Shown here: positions 17,048 to 25,650 of the stretch, in pieces | Numbering within the stretch: the first letter of the stretch is position 1 | Layout of the letters: each line of letters begins with the position of its first letter | The notes under the pieces: generated by a model | Seen by the model: only the letters and a program-made list of their open reading frames with translations | Told to the model about the DNA's origin: nothing | Database searches by the model: none | Source: Gilvimarinus agarilyticus | GTDB lineage: Bacteria; Pseudomonadota; Gammaproteobacteria; Pseudomonadales; Cellvibrionaceae | Direction: 5' to 3' | Assembly (NCBI RefSeq): GCF_000832015.1 | Contig: NZ_JXCJ01000001.1 | Location: forward strand, 3,809,900 to 3,841,905 | Length of the DNA: 32,006 nucleotides | Made by a program: the position numbers and the translations under genes

Positions 17048-18193
17048 TCACTGGGCCGCTTTGTGCGCCTCAATCAATTCAATAAAGTGGTCAAACAAGC
17101 CGTCGGCATCGTGCGGGCCAGGACTGGCCTCCGGGTGCCCCTGAAAGCTAAAGGCCGGCTTGTCCGTCAGGTGGATACCCTGCAAAGAGCCGTCAAAGAG
17201 CGATTTATGGGTTGTTTTGACATTGCTCGGCAGAGTGGACTCATCCACCGCAAAACCGTGGTTTTGCGCGGTAATCATCACCAGGCCGGTGGCGGTATCT
17301 TGTACGGGGTGGTTACCACCGTGATGGCCAAACTTCATTTTCACGGTTTTGGCGCCGGCGGCGAGTGCCAGCAATTGATGACCAAGGCAGATTCCAAACA
17401 CAGGAATGTTGGTGGTCAGAATCTCTTTAATCGCCGCAATGGCGTAGTCACAGGGCTCCGGGTCGCCCGGGCCGTTGGCCAAAAAGATACCATCGGGGTT
17501 CATCGCCAGCACGTCGGCCGCCGGTGTTTTGGCTGGCACCACGGTAATGTCGCAACCACGATCGGCCAGCATGCGCAAAATATTGCGTTTAACACCATAA
17601 TCGTAAGCCACTACCTTAAAGCGGGTTTCGACGATATCCGAGTGCCCTGAGCCTAAGCTCCAGGTGCCCTCAGTCCACTTATAAGGCGCTTCGCAGCTGA
17701 CTTCTTTGGCCAAGTCCATCCCCTTAAGGCCAGGGAAGTCTTTGGCGGCTTCGAGAGCTTTTGCCTCGTCAACATCACCCGCGACAATACAACCGTTTTG
17801 CGCACCCTTATCGCGCAGAATGCGCGTCAGGCGACGGGTGTCGATATCAGCAATACCCACCACGCCTTTCTGCTTTAAGTAGTCATCCAGGCTCTGGCTT
17901 TGGCGAAAGTTGCTGGACAAGCGCGGTAAATCGCGAATAACCAAGCCGGCCGACCAGATGGTGGCGCACTCTTCGTCTTCCGGCGTGGTGCCGGTATTGC
18001 CGATGTGCGGATAGGTCAGCGTCACTATCTGGCGGGCGTAAGAGGGATCGGTGAGAATCTCCTGATAACCGGTCATCGAGGTGTTAAACACCACTTCACC
18101 AACCGACAGGCCGTCGGCACCAATAGCTGTACCGCGAAAGACACTACCGTCTTCTAGCACCAGTAGCGCGGGTCTTTGAGCCCCAGTAATCAA
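17048..18193 (-). CDS. carA: Carbamoyl-phosphate synthase small (glutaminase) subunit
   Basis: A 381-residue protein. The N-terminal CarA domain begins [21 protein letters not shown], and the C-terminal class I glutamine amidotransferase has [16 protein letters not shown] (nucleophile Cys) and [13 protein letters not shown] (catalytic His and Glu). It releases ammonia from glutamine for CarB. The start is TTG at 18193, with GAGGAGGT ending 4-5 nt upstream and no ATG nearby. dapB, its usual upstream neighbour in pseudomonads, is missing; an esterase gene precedes instead, so synteny breaks here. The leader contains a probable attenuator. Confidence 0.98.
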   Translation of the reverse strand: MITGAQRPALLVLEDGSVFRGTAIGADGLSVGEVVFNTSMTGYQEILTDPSYARQIVTLTYPHIGNTGTTPEDEECATIWSAGLVIRDLPRLSSNFRQSQSLDDYLKQKGVVGIADIDTRRLTRILRDKGAQNGCIVAGDVDEAKALEAAKDFPGLKGMDLAKEVSCEAPYKWTEGTWSLGSGHSDIVETRFKVVAYDYGVKRNILRMLADRGCDITVVPAKTPAADVLAMNPDGIFLANGPGDPEPCDYAIAAIKEILTTNIPVFGICLGHQLLALAAGAKTVKMKFGHHGGNHPVQDTATGLVMITAQNHGFAVDESTLPSNVKTTHKSLFDGSLQGIHLTDKPAFSFQGHPEASPGPHDADGLFDHFIELIEAHKAAQ

Positions 18194-18298
18194 GTCAACC
18201 TCCTCAACAATTCACTTTCTTCATGCCGAGCGAAACGACCACACAAACCGGGGTGCGTCGCTGATTTAGATACATCTGCTCGGAAAATAAAAGCCCGG

Positions 18299-18370
18299 TC
18301 ACAAGTTGCAAAAAAGCGAGATGAAACATTGGGCTTCATCTCGCTTATCGTTCATTAATCTGGCGACCAT
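18299..18370 (-). CDS. Putative 23-codon leader peptide of carAB
   Basis: An ORF on the minus strand starts with ATG at 18370 (MVARLMNDKRD...) and ends with TGA at 18299 after the codons CTT TTT TGC AAC TTG. It covers both arms of the terminator hairpin and the T-tract, so a ribosome translating it would prevent the hairpin from forming, as in the pyrBI leader of enteric bacteria. No good Shine-Dalgarno precedes the ATG, which weakens the case. Coding is inference. Confidence 0.4.
   Translation of the reverse strand: MVARLMNDKRDEAQCFISLFCNL
18310..18346 (-). terminator. Strong intrinsic terminator in the carAB leader
   Basis: Perfect 12-bp stem AAGCGAGATGAA (18314-18325) / TTCATCTCGCTT (18335-18346) with a 9-nt loop; on the minus strand it is followed by TTTT, extending the terminal TT to six T. 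It lies about 120 nt upstream of carA and downstream of a good promoter. It may attenuate carAB, or simply end the esterase transcript, whose stop is 105 nt upstream. Confidence 0.8.
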
Positions 18371-18405
18371 TGGCGCGGCTTAGGTTACAGCCAATCTGAC
18401 CGCAA

Positions 18406-18435
18406 ATTTTAGGCGAAAACCGACAATTTGTCCAA
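18406..18435 (-). promoter_or_regulatory. Sigma-70-type promoter for carAB
   Basis: On the minus strand TTGGAC (18435-18430) and TAAAAT (18411-18406) are separated by 18 nt. Transcription would begin near 18399 and give a leader of about 200 nt that includes the putative leader ORF and terminator. The element begins 15 nt beyond the esterase stop codon. Confidence 0.6.
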
Positions 18436-18450
18436 TGCTAAATCACCACT

Positions 18451-19437
18451 CTAAGAGCCCGGTGACGTTAGCACCCGCCCCAAAAAGGCAGCAACCCAAA
18501 AAGCCGTCGACTCAAACCATGGGTCAAACAACCAAAACGGGTGCGGGGTATTGGGCAGCGTATGCACCTCCGAGTACACCCCCGCGCCATCCAGCCGGGC
18601 AATATAATCGTCACGCCCGGCATGAAACCGCGGCTGCGAGCTATTAATAAACAGCGTCGGCGGCGTTTGGTTCCCGACATAGGCCAGCGGCGAGGCTTGC
18701 TCCCACAGCTCAGTCGCCTGCTCGTAGCGCCCACCAAACCAAGCCTCGGCGGCTGAGGGTTGTTTCGCCGGGTCGTTCTCATGCTTAAGCGCCATAGGGG
18801 TAGTAAAACTGACGATGCCGTCAATATTCACAATCGCCTGCACCCGAGAGGGCACCCCCTGATACGGGCCATCGGCCGCATAACCCGGGGCATCCGTCAT
18901 CACCCCCAGCAGCGCGGCCATTTGCGCCCCCGACGAGCACCCAAGAATCGCCACTCGCCCCGTATCAACCCCATACACATCCGCATTGGCGCGCAACCAG
19001 CGCACCGCCGCATGTAAATCACTCATACCCGCCGGATACTTAGCCTCGGGCGACAACCGGTACTCAACCGTCACCGCCACAAAACCACTGTTAGCCAAGT
19101 GGGTGGCCATTGGCTCCTGGTGCGACCGAGCACCAGAGGCCCAGCCACCGCCATGCACCAACAAGACCGCCGGCGCCGGCTTATCAGATTTAGGCGAAAA
19201 CACATCCACATGCAGCGCCCGCCCGACATCATTGCGATACACCAAATTACGGACAACAGAAACACCGGCCTCAGGTGCCACACTCGCGACCTGAATATCG
19301 GGATGGTCCTGCCCGGCCTTGGCCAACGCTTTGGCCACGGTAAAACTATCATCAACCGGGTGCTGAGCCGCCCCGGCAGCACCACCCATCAAGCAAACAC
19401 TGACCATCAGCCAAGCTGCACCTTTTACACCCATCAT
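18451..19437 (-). CDS. Exported alpha/beta-hydrolase (BD-FAE / acetyl-esterase type)
   Basis: About 328 residues from the ATG pair at 19437/19434; AGGTG upstream fits 19434 best, and the open frame to 19479 lacks a site. A Sec signal peptide (AAWLMVSVCLMGGAAGAAQ) precedes a hydrolase domain with LLVHGGGWASG (oxyanion HGGG), VEYRLSPEAKYPAGMSDLHAAVRWL, ILGCSSGAQMA (nucleophile Ser in GxSxG) and a C-terminal TPHPFW His. Such enzymes remove acetyl or feruloyl groups from plant or algal polysaccharides, but other ester substrates are possible. A palindromic operator-like site lies just upstream. Confidence 0.85.
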   Translation of the reverse strand: MMGVKGAAWLMVSVCLMGGAAGAAQHPVDDSFTVAKALAKAGQDHPDIQVASVAPEAGVSVVRNLVYRNDVGRALHVDVFSPKSDKPAPAVLLVHGGGWASGARSHQEPMATHLANSGFVAVTVEYRLSPEAKYPAGMSDLHAAVRWLRANADVYGVDTGRVAILGCSSGAQMAALLGVMTDAPGYAADGPYQGVPSRVQAIVNIDGIVSFTTPMALKHENDPAKQPSAAEAWFGGRYEQATELWEQASPLAYVGNQTPPTLFINSSQPRFHAGRDDYIARLDGAGVYSEVHTLPNTPHPFWLFDPWFESTAFWVAAFLGRVLTSPGS

Positions 19438-19468
19438 AGCCACCTGTAACACTTTAATGTGTCCACAC

Positions 19469-19485
19469 GATAACACCATGTTATC
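19469..19485. promoter_or_regulatory. Operator-like palindrome upstream of the esterase
   Basis: GATAACA CCA TGTTATC is a 7+7 bp inverted repeat with a 3-bp centre, 32 nt upstream of the esterase start at 19437 in the 257-bp gap between the divergent esterase and GMC oxidoreductase genes. Its AT-rich palindromic form resembles operators of LacI/GntR-type sugar regulators. No such regulator is in the window. The rest of the gap shows no gene. Confidence 0.35.
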
Positions 19486-19694
19486 ATTCTTAAATTTAGT
19501 TTACTCGGGTAAAGCGTCGTAGCGTTTTCCGCTTCTGCCTCACCAACAGTCTGAGCTGGAGCTCGGATCGACAACCATACGGATCAACCTCCGCCATGTA
19601 ATTCTGCGAGCTTACGCAGCCAACCCAACACTTCCAACAAAACTCTTTTGATCTGACAGCGTCAGACACGAGCCCAAGAATATAGGAGATGACA

Positions 19695-21167
19695 GTGATA
19701 CAAGACCTGGAACAAGGCCTTACCACCCAGTCACTAACGGCTGATGTTTGTATTATCGGGGCGGGCCCCGCCGGAATATCACTCGCGCTGGAACTAGCCA
19801 GAGCGCGACCCGACTGGCACATCGTTCTGACCGAGGCTGGCGGCCCACAAAACGCTTCACAAACTGAGCGCGATATATACAAAGTCTCCCTGGGCGATAA
19901 GTCCTATGGCGTACTGGATGTATCCCGGCGTCGCAAGCTCGGTGGCACTACGGCTCACTGGGGCGGCTGGAGCAAACCGCTGGACGACACAGACTTTGAA
20001 GACAATAACGCCTGGGACGTTCCCGCCTGGCCTATCACGAAACAAGAAGTCAGCAGTCATATCCCCCGGGCCCTAAAGTGGACCGAAATTGACAGCGGCG
20101 ACTTTCACGTGAACAGCATTCGCAAAACACACAACGGAAAGCTGCTCCCACTGAGAAAAGACGGCGCGATTAACGAACAGCTGTTTCGCTTTAGCCCACC
20201 TACCCGCTTTGGCGATAAATACTACGACGAGCTAAAAGCACAAGATAATTTAACCTGCCTATTGCACGCCAATTGTTATGAGCTAGTCCGAGACGGCGAC
20301 AAAGTCACCTCGGCCAAAGTGCGCCCACTCAATGGAAACACCTTAGAGGTTAACTCCCAGACTTTTACCTTAGCCATGGGCGGCATGGAAACCACACGAT
20401 TACTGATGAATTTACGCGGCGATAAAAGCGCCGATGGCGAAGGCATCTACTCCGATCACTTAGGCCGTTATTTTGCCGACCACTTCGGTGTCCGCCCAGG
20501 CGAAATTCTCGCCCCAGAAGGGCTAAAGTACAGCCGTTTTGGCGACCAAAGCGGCCCAATCATGCCCGTGCTAACCTTTGCCGCCCGCGACATTCGCAAT
20601 AACGGTGAACACAACAGCTGTATGATGTTGCAGGCAAGCGCGGCGCCGGAGTCCCTGCTGGCAGGCTATGGCGGCACCAAAGCCGCAGGCTTTTATGCCA
20701 GCCAATACTGGCACTACTCAACCCAAATGATTATCGAGCCACGCCCCAACCCAACCAGCACGCTCACCCTGACGGATGAACGGTGCGCTTTAGGGCTGCG
20801 CCGTATGAAGCTCGACTGGCAGCCACACGAGGACGACTTTGCCTCGGCCTACCGGCTTTTTAACGCCCTTGGCGATGAGCTTGGACAAACAGGATTGGGG
20901 CGTCTGAACCTTAGCCGCCCCAACAGTAACAGCATTCGGGAAAACGTCAGTGGCGCCTGCCATCATCTGGGGACAACGCGTATGGCCGCCGATAGCCGCG
21001 ATGGAGTCGTCGACTCCAACCTTAAAGTGTTTGGCCAACAAAACTTATACGTAGCCAGCTCCTCCGTGTTTCCACGGTACGGCTACTCCAACCCAACTTT
21101 AACCATCGTGGCGCTATCGGTGCGCCTGGCACAGCACTTAGCCAATAAAAGCGAGGTGGCAGCATGA
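19695..21167 (+). CDS. GMC-family FAD-dependent oxidoreductase
   Basis: About 490 residues. ADVCIIGAGPAGISLALELA (near residues 13-32) is the FAD-binding GxGxxG motif, GGTTAHWGGW is the GMC FAD/active-site stretch, and the C-terminus has GACHHLGTTRMA, with the catalytic His pair region, and SVFPRYGYSNPTLTIVAL. Members oxidise sugars or alcohols (fructose, gluconate and glucose dehydrogenase types). GTG at 19695 is chosen because AGGAG ends 6 nt before it; AGGAG abuts the ATG at 19689 with no spacing. No signal peptide of its own is visible; export with the Tat-signal partner, whose ATG overlaps its stop (ATGA), is inferred. No cytochrome subunit follows. Confidence 0.9.
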   Translation: MIQDLEQGLTTQSLTADVCIIGAGPAGISLALELARARPDWHIVLTEAGGPQNASQTERDIYKVSLGDKSYGVLDVSRRRKLGGTTAHWGGWSKPLDDTDFEDNNAWDVPAWPITKQEVSSHIPRALKWTEIDSGDFHVNSIRKTHNGKLLPLRKDGAINEQLFRFSPPTRFGDKYYDELKAQDNLTCLLHANCYELVRDGDKVTSAKVRPLNGNTLEVNSQTFTLAMGGMETTRLLMNLRGDKSADGEGIYSDHLGRYFADHFGVRPGEILAPEGLKYSRFGDQSGPIMPVLTFAARDIRNNGEHNSCMMLQASAAPESLLAGYGGTKAAGFYASQYWHYSTQMIIEPRPNPTSTLTLTDERCALGLRRMKLDWQPHEDDFASAYRLFNALGDELGQTGLGRLNLSRPNSNSIRENVSGACHHLGTTRMAADSRDGVVDSNLKVFGQQNLYVASSSVFPRYGYSNPTLTIVALSVRLAQHLANKSEVAA

Positions 21168-22276
21168 TCAAGCGACGGGATTTGTTAGTAGGCGGTGTTA
21201 GCGCTGGCGTCACCGCGGGCGCCATGCATGTATTTTACACCCGCTCCCTAACGGCGCAGACGCCAGCGCTTGCAGCTGCCCCTAACTCACTGATTATTGA
21301 ATCGGGCTACGGCCAACCACTGGATAATGCCCTGCGCGCCATAGAGGGTAGCGATAAATTCGCCGCCGCCTGGCTGGAACAGCAAAGCGCTAAACCCACC
21401 ATTGCCAGTTTAGCCAACGCCCTAAAAAACAAACTCGACCTCAATAACGCAGCATTAGACGAACAGCTGTTCAAACTGATAAAGCAGGACTTCAGCTCAA
21501 ACAAGACCGTAGCCATTGAAGGCTGGAGCCTGAGCGAAACAGAGTGCCAACTTGCCGCATTGCGGTATTTGGTGATCGCCGACAACCCGGACAATGCCGC
21601 CATTTTACGCGCCCAGGAAAAGGCTAAACTTCAGGCCGGGCTCAAAGAAGGTGAAATCGCCCCACTCAAAAACTGGGGCCCACGCAAAACCACACAAGGA
21701 CAAAAATTTAACGAGCAGTCCGACGGGCACAGCGGATTGTGGTTTCAGTTTTCCGGCGCGCCAAGCCACGCCAAGATTATGATTGATGGCGAGCTAGTGC
21801 GAACCGTTGTCAACGAAAGCGTCGTCACCTCTGGGCTGTTCGGTGAGATGCAAGAGCGCATCCTGGCAACACCGGGTGAGTACGACATCGCCTTGGTGGA
21901 CCCTATTAAAAATATTAAGCAACCTATCGGCTCACTGACCGTAAAAGCTGATCCACGGATGGCTAAAAGGCAAGGGAAACGCGAATCTGTTTTTTGCAGC
22001 GTGAGTGACTGGGGACCTAAAAAAACCATTATTGGCCAACCAGCCAACGAGCAGCCCGACGGATCGATGGGTGTTTGGATCAAAGCCAGCTGCATCCCAA
22101 CTAACGCGCAGATATTACTCGATGGCGATCACCTACCAATAACCATCCGAGAATTCGGAGCAACAACGTCCATACCTGCGGCATTACTGGAAGCTCCAGG
22201 TGAAAAAACACTATACCTACTTGACCCTACATCAAAAGAAAAGCAGATAATCGGCACTATCACAATACAAGCATAA
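21164..22276 (+). CDS. Tat-exported partner of the GMC oxidoreductase with a duplicated C-terminal domain
   Basis: A 370-residue protein beginning MIKRRDLLVGGVSAGVTAGA, a twin-arginine signal. Residues 40-150 contain EGWSLSETECQLAALRYLVI, similar in style to small subunits of sugar dehydrogenases (gluconate 2-dehydrogenase subunit 3 type). Two related segments follow: NWGPRKTTQGQKFNEQSDGHSGLWF (from residue 170) and DWGPKKTIIGQPANEQPDGSMGVWI (from 282). Both end in PGEYDIALVDP.../PGEKTLYLLDP... and IGSLTV/IGTITI, a beta-rich domain repeated 112 residues apart. The start overlaps the GMC stop (ATGA). The small subunit role is inferred; the function of the repeats is unknown to me. Confidence 0.75.
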   Translation: MIKRRDLLVGGVSAGVTAGAMHVFYTRSLTAQTPALAAAPNSLIIESGYGQPLDNALRAIEGSDKFAAAWLEQQSAKPTIASLANALKNKLDLNNAALDEQLFKLIKQDFSSNKTVAIEGWSLSETECQLAALRYLVIADNPDNAAILRAQEKAKLQAGLKEGEIAPLKNWGPRKTTQGQKFNEQSDGHSGLWFQFSGAPSHAKIMIDGELVRTVVNESVVTSGLFGEMQERILATPGEYDIALVDPIKNIKQPIGSLTVKADPRMAKRQGKRESVFCSVSDWGPKKTIIGQPANEQPDGSMGVWIKASCIPTNAQILLDGDHLPITIREFGATTSIPAALLEAPGEKTLYLLDPTSKEKQIIGTITIQA

Positions 22277-22285
22277 CCTAGACAC

Positions 22286-22319
22286 TGCGACCCTTTAGCA
22301 GCACCCCCGAAGGGTCGCA
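22286..22319. other. 10-bp hairpin between convergent genes
   Basis: TGCGACCCTT (22286-22295) pairs with AAGGGTCGCA (22310-22319) around a 14-nt loop. It lies between the ends of the Tat-protein gene and the convergent glycosidase-like gene. No T-tract is present on either strand, so a classic terminator is unlikely. Confidence 0.4.
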
Positions 22320-22372
22320 CATCACTCTAAACACAAAAGATTTAATCAATCTCCATGAGCACGCAACCCAAG

Positions 22373-23401
22373 TTAATAATATTGAAACTGAACGGGGGGA
22401 GAAACATCGACATGCCCATCACAACCTTCGCTGGCACTTAACGGCCACTGGAAAACATGCCATAGAGTCCTAGATATACTGGCAGACATAATATCATACC
22501 AACTCGCCGAGTCATTGTAATACGTCTCACCAATAATAATGCTTGAATTGTCACCTCGCGAAGTCATTGCGGCATCCACATCCTCAAGCTTTTCCTCTAA
22601 ATATTCATAGAAGTGAAACTCCCAAACATACGGAGATCCATAGAGGGTTGATTCGTAAATATTCTTTGTGGTGTTGTAACGATCAACAGCTAGAGAACCA
22701 TCGGTCACGCCGTTTGCGCCCGAAGCAACGGAAAACCCCACCGTGTCTGCTTTTCCAAACCGCAGGTTATAATTTATCCACATCTTTTTCACATAATTTT
22801 TATGCCATTGCGATTGACTCGACGCAGGGGCAAACTCATTACCCAAATCAATTTTATAATGAATCCCAGCACCAGCGATTAAAGGATGCAATCGAAATAT
22901 GAGGTTCCAGTTCTCTTGAAAATACGACTCATTCCAAGCGCTCCAGTTTAGAGGCGAATTATTCGCCTGAGGGAAAAAGCCGACTTCGATTTCACGAAAC
23001 CCTGAGGATTTAATATCCGACAAAAAATCCTCCAAATTATCCCTCACTTGCAGCGAAAAATTCCCGCCACTTGAGTCCAACAAAGTACCACCTTGCGCAC
23101 CACGCATAAAGAATATAGGTATACGTAATCGCTCCTGACCTGCGGAGTTCATCGACTGAAGCTGCGATTGCACCATAGATCTCACACCCGTAGCGTGGTA
23201 GTTTTTAATTATTCCGTAACTCTCACGGCAGTTTGGGCCTGGCGGAGCAGGCTGGGTTAGCGCGTCTATTTTATACCAAGCATAATTCGACCCCCCAGGG
23301 CTGATGGGCACAGCCGCAAAAACCGATGTCATCGAAACCGTCAAAAAAATAACAAAAATCTTAACGAACATCCCTACCCTAAACATACACCTAGAAAACA
23401 T
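22373..23401 (-). CDS. Exported glycoside-hydrolase-like protein (TIM-barrel, clan A style)
   Basis: A 342-residue protein with a signal peptide (VKIFVIFLTVSMTSVFAA, about residues 13-30). No family name is certain. HYKIDLGNEFAPAS (near residue 183) resembles the NE acid/base motif of clan GH-A, and SIIIGETYYND (near residue 296) resembles the nucleophile Glu strand; VGFSVASGANG and YVWEFHFYEY fit intervening barrel strands. GGAG lies 7 nt before the ATG at 23401. It is convergent with the GMC operon and divergent from the Rhs island. A polysaccharide- or oligosaccharide-active enzyme is plausible; this rests on motif style only. Confidence 0.55.
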   Translation of the reverse strand: MFSRCMFRVGMFVKIFVIFLTVSMTSVFAAVPISPGGSNYAWYKIDALTQPAPPGPNCRESYGIIKNYHATGVRSMVQSQLQSMNSAGQERLRIPIFFMRGAQGGTLLDSSGGNFSLQVRDNLEDFLSDIKSSGFREIEVGFFPQANNSPLNWSAWNESYFQENWNLIFRLHPLIAGAGIHYKIDLGNEFAPASSQSQWHKNYVKKMWINYNLRFGKADTVGFSVASGANGVTDGSLAVDRYNTTKNIYESTLYGSPYVWEFHFYEYLEEKLEDVDAAMTSRGDNSSIIIGETYYNDSASWYDIMSASISRTLWHVFQWPLSASEGCDGHVDVSPPVQFQYY

Positions 23402-23702
23402 AACTCCTCTCCACTAAGTTATCGACAGAAAACAGAAGTAGCCACGATCAATAACTTCTCACGTTAACATAGATCGCGACCCGGAAAATGTAAATGTAAC
23501 ACCATTCTGCAACCAAAGCTCAAACTGCGTGAGCATTGGGAAGTGGAGCCCAACACAAAAACTAAACACAGTAAACCCCGGATGAAAATAGACAGCGTTA
23601 CAAGCTACAGGTACAATTCGCCAAGTTTATATGTGGCTGACGAACCGCTTATATCAGCGCCATAATTAATATCTTTTGGATTAAAATAGCAAATAAAAGG
23701 GA
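23402..23702. other. 301-bp divergent intergenic region
   Basis: No gene is visible. AT-rich sequence at 23640-23700 contains TAAAAT (23682-23687), a possible -10 for the Rhs island, without a clear -35 at the right distance. No repeats or long hairpins were noticed. Confidence 0.5.
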
Positions 23703-25610
23703 ATGCATGTGTTTTGCTTATTACACCGCAGTTGCTTAAAGAGTCTGTTTTGGGTCGGCGCAGTTCTCCTTGCTGTCTTACCGTTACAGTTACATGCTGC
23801 GGGGACTGGAGGGTCGATTTATACCAGCAGTCCTTGCTCGCTGCCAGGTCCAGAGTCGCCCTCTAGGTGTACAGTTAATATCAGCTACAGTAAAGGCCAG
23901 GCAGCGTTCCCCGTCGCGTGCATTTGGATTAAAGGTGACTCTTTAGTCTCGTGTACGGGCAACGCTGGGCACAGTTTTAACTGGATATACACAAATATTA
24001 ATGGGCATATATTTGAGCTTCGGGGACATTCTGGGTATCCCTCAAACACGGATGCGGCTAGATCGCAGGGTATGCTACTTGCCACTACATCTGTTATAGC
24101 GGTTGCGCCGGCGGGAGTGCCATCCTCCCTTACTGTGACCCCGAATACGAGCAACAAAAGTTTTTCACTTTCGTGGGGCGCCGCTTCAGACGCCTCAAGA
24201 TATGAACTTTATAAAGATAATACGAGATTATACAGCGGCTCGAGTCGTAGCTATACTTTTATTCATGCTACAGCGGGTGTTAGTTATACATTTAAAGTTC
24301 GCGCCTGCAATACGGCAGGCTGTTCATCATTTCGTTCAAAAACATCCATAATAACTGAGCCACCCAGCGCTCCCTCGTCGATTACGGTTTCTTCCGACAT
24401 TAGTGAAAATAGTTTTGCGATATCCTGGCCATCTTCATCTGGTGCTACCAGTTATCAGGTGTACCAAGGTAACGTTCGTGTCTACAGCGGGTCGACTCGT
24501 AGCTATCACTATAATCACGCTGCGATAGGCGTTGGGTATACATTCAAGGTTCGCGCTTGCAATGCTGGGGGCTGCTCTGGCTTTCGCTCGACAGATGCCA
24601 GAATTCCAGTGCCCCAGGGTACGCTCACGTCTAACTCCCCCTGTAGGTTAAACGGTAGTGATAATTTCTGTGACGTCACTATACAACTGCAAAAACAGGA
24701 TGCGCCAGTTGGGTGCTTGTGGGTACTCAATCCTACGCGAAAAGTTTCGTGTCAGGGGCATGAAAGCTGGAGTGCTTTATGGGATCTAACTTCTACCTCG
24801 ACGACATCTTTTGAGTTCAGAGGATATAGTAGCTTCTTTTCTGGGCGGACCGACTCAGAGCGTTTGAACGGCGTGCTATTAGATACGCTGTCCATCGTCG
24901 CAGAGAGTGGTCCATCTAAGCCTAGCACACCGACGTCGGTTACAATTACGCCAGACCTGAGTAGCCGTAGTCTTGCAATCGTTTGGCCTCCATCTACAGG
25001 AGCTACTCAATACCAAGTATATTTAGGAAATTATAGGTACTACAGCGGCCCTTCCCGCAGTTATCGTTATAATAATGCGACCTTCGGTGCGAGCTACACG
25101 TTTAAAGTTCGAGCGTGTAACAACGCTGGCTGTTCGGTATTTCGCTCTGGCTCGTCCCGCATGCCTGCGCCACAAGGTGCACTTACGTCGAACTCTCCCT
25201 GCACCTTGGTCGGTGAAAATGATTTTTGTGATGTTACGATACAGCTGCAAAAGCAGGATGCGCCGGTCGGCTGCTTGTGGGCACTTAATCCTACGCGAGT
25301 CGTATCGTGCCAGGGGTATGAAAGCTGGAGTGCATTGTGGGATTTAACCTACACATCACCAACGTCGTTTGAGTTAAGAGCATATGGCAGTTTTCCGGGG
25401 CATACCAACACTGATCGCTTAAATGGCGTGTTACTGGATACGCTATCTATTGTTGCAGTAAGGGATCAGTCAAATCCTAACTTGACGCCTCAAACCCTAA
25501 ACTATGAGTATGATGCGTTAGGGCGTTTAATAAGCGTTGTAAAAGAGGGGGATAGGACGAACTACGACTATGACGCTGCAGGTAACCGATCATCAACCTC
25601 GGTGGACTAA
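23703..25610 (+). CDS. Exported FN3-repeat protein with cysteine-rich modules and a YD-repeat tail
   Basis: A 635-residue protein. Signal peptide about residues 1-32 (SLFWVGAVLLAVLPLQLHAA). Modules in order: A1 (33-135), FN3-1 (136-219), FN3-2 (220-303), A2 (304-405), FN3-3 (406-489), A3 (490-590), then a C-terminal tail with two YD-repeat units, NYEYDALGRLISVVK and NYDYDAAGNRSSTSVD. Each A module has four conserved cysteines: SPC, [FR]C[DT]V, [GA]C[LI]W and [VS]SC, compatible with two disulfides. A2 and A3 share SPC, FCDVTIQLQKQDAPVGCLW and ESWSALWDLT. FN3-2+A2 and FN3-3+A3 are exactly 558 bp apart, a recent duplication. It is the first gene of the Rhs island. An adhesin-like or surface-display role is inferred. 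Confidence 0.75.
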   Translation: MHVFCLLHRSCLKSLFWVGAVLLAVLPLQLHAAGTGGSIYTSSPCSLPGPESPSRCTVNISYSKGQAAFPVACIWIKGDSLVSCTGNAGHSFNWIYTNINGHIFELRGHSGYPSNTDAARSQGMLLATTSVIAVAPAGVPSSLTVTPNTSNKSFSLSWGAASDASRYELYKDNTRLYSGSSRSYTFIHATAGVSYTFKVRACNTAGCSSFRSKTSIITEPPSAPSSITVSSDISENSFAISWPSSSGATSYQVYQGNVRVYSGSTRSYHYNHAAIGVGYTFKVRACNAGGCSGFRSTDARIPVPQGTLTSNSPCRLNGSDNFCDVTIQLQKQDAPVGCLWVLNPTRKVSCQGHESWSALWDLTSTSTTSFEFRGYSSFFSGRTDSERLNGVLLDTLSIVAESGPSKPSTPTSVTITPDLSSRSLAIVWPPSTGATQYQVYLGNYRYYSGPSRSYRYNNATFGASYTFKVRACNNAGCSVFRSGSSRMPAPQGALTSNSPCTLVGENDFCDVTIQLQKQDAPVGCLWALNPTRVVSCQGYESWSALWDLTYTSPTSFELRAYGSFPGHTNTDRLNGVLLDTLSIVAVRDQSNPNLTPQTLNYEYDALGRLISVVKEGDRTNYDYDAAGNRSSTSVD

Positions 25611-25619
25611 TAGAGTGCG

Positions 25620-25650
25620 CCACGCTACCGTTTAGCGTGGTACGGTTTTT
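25620..25650 (+). terminator. Intrinsic terminator between the FN3/YD gene and the first Rhs gene
   Basis: CCACGCTA (25620-25627) pairs with TAGCGTGG (25633-25640) around a 5-nt loop, followed by TACGGTTTTT. It stands 10 nt beyond the stop codon of the FN3/YD gene and 43 nt before the first Rhs start, so it may limit readthrough and set a lower level of the Rhs genes. Confidence 0.7.
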
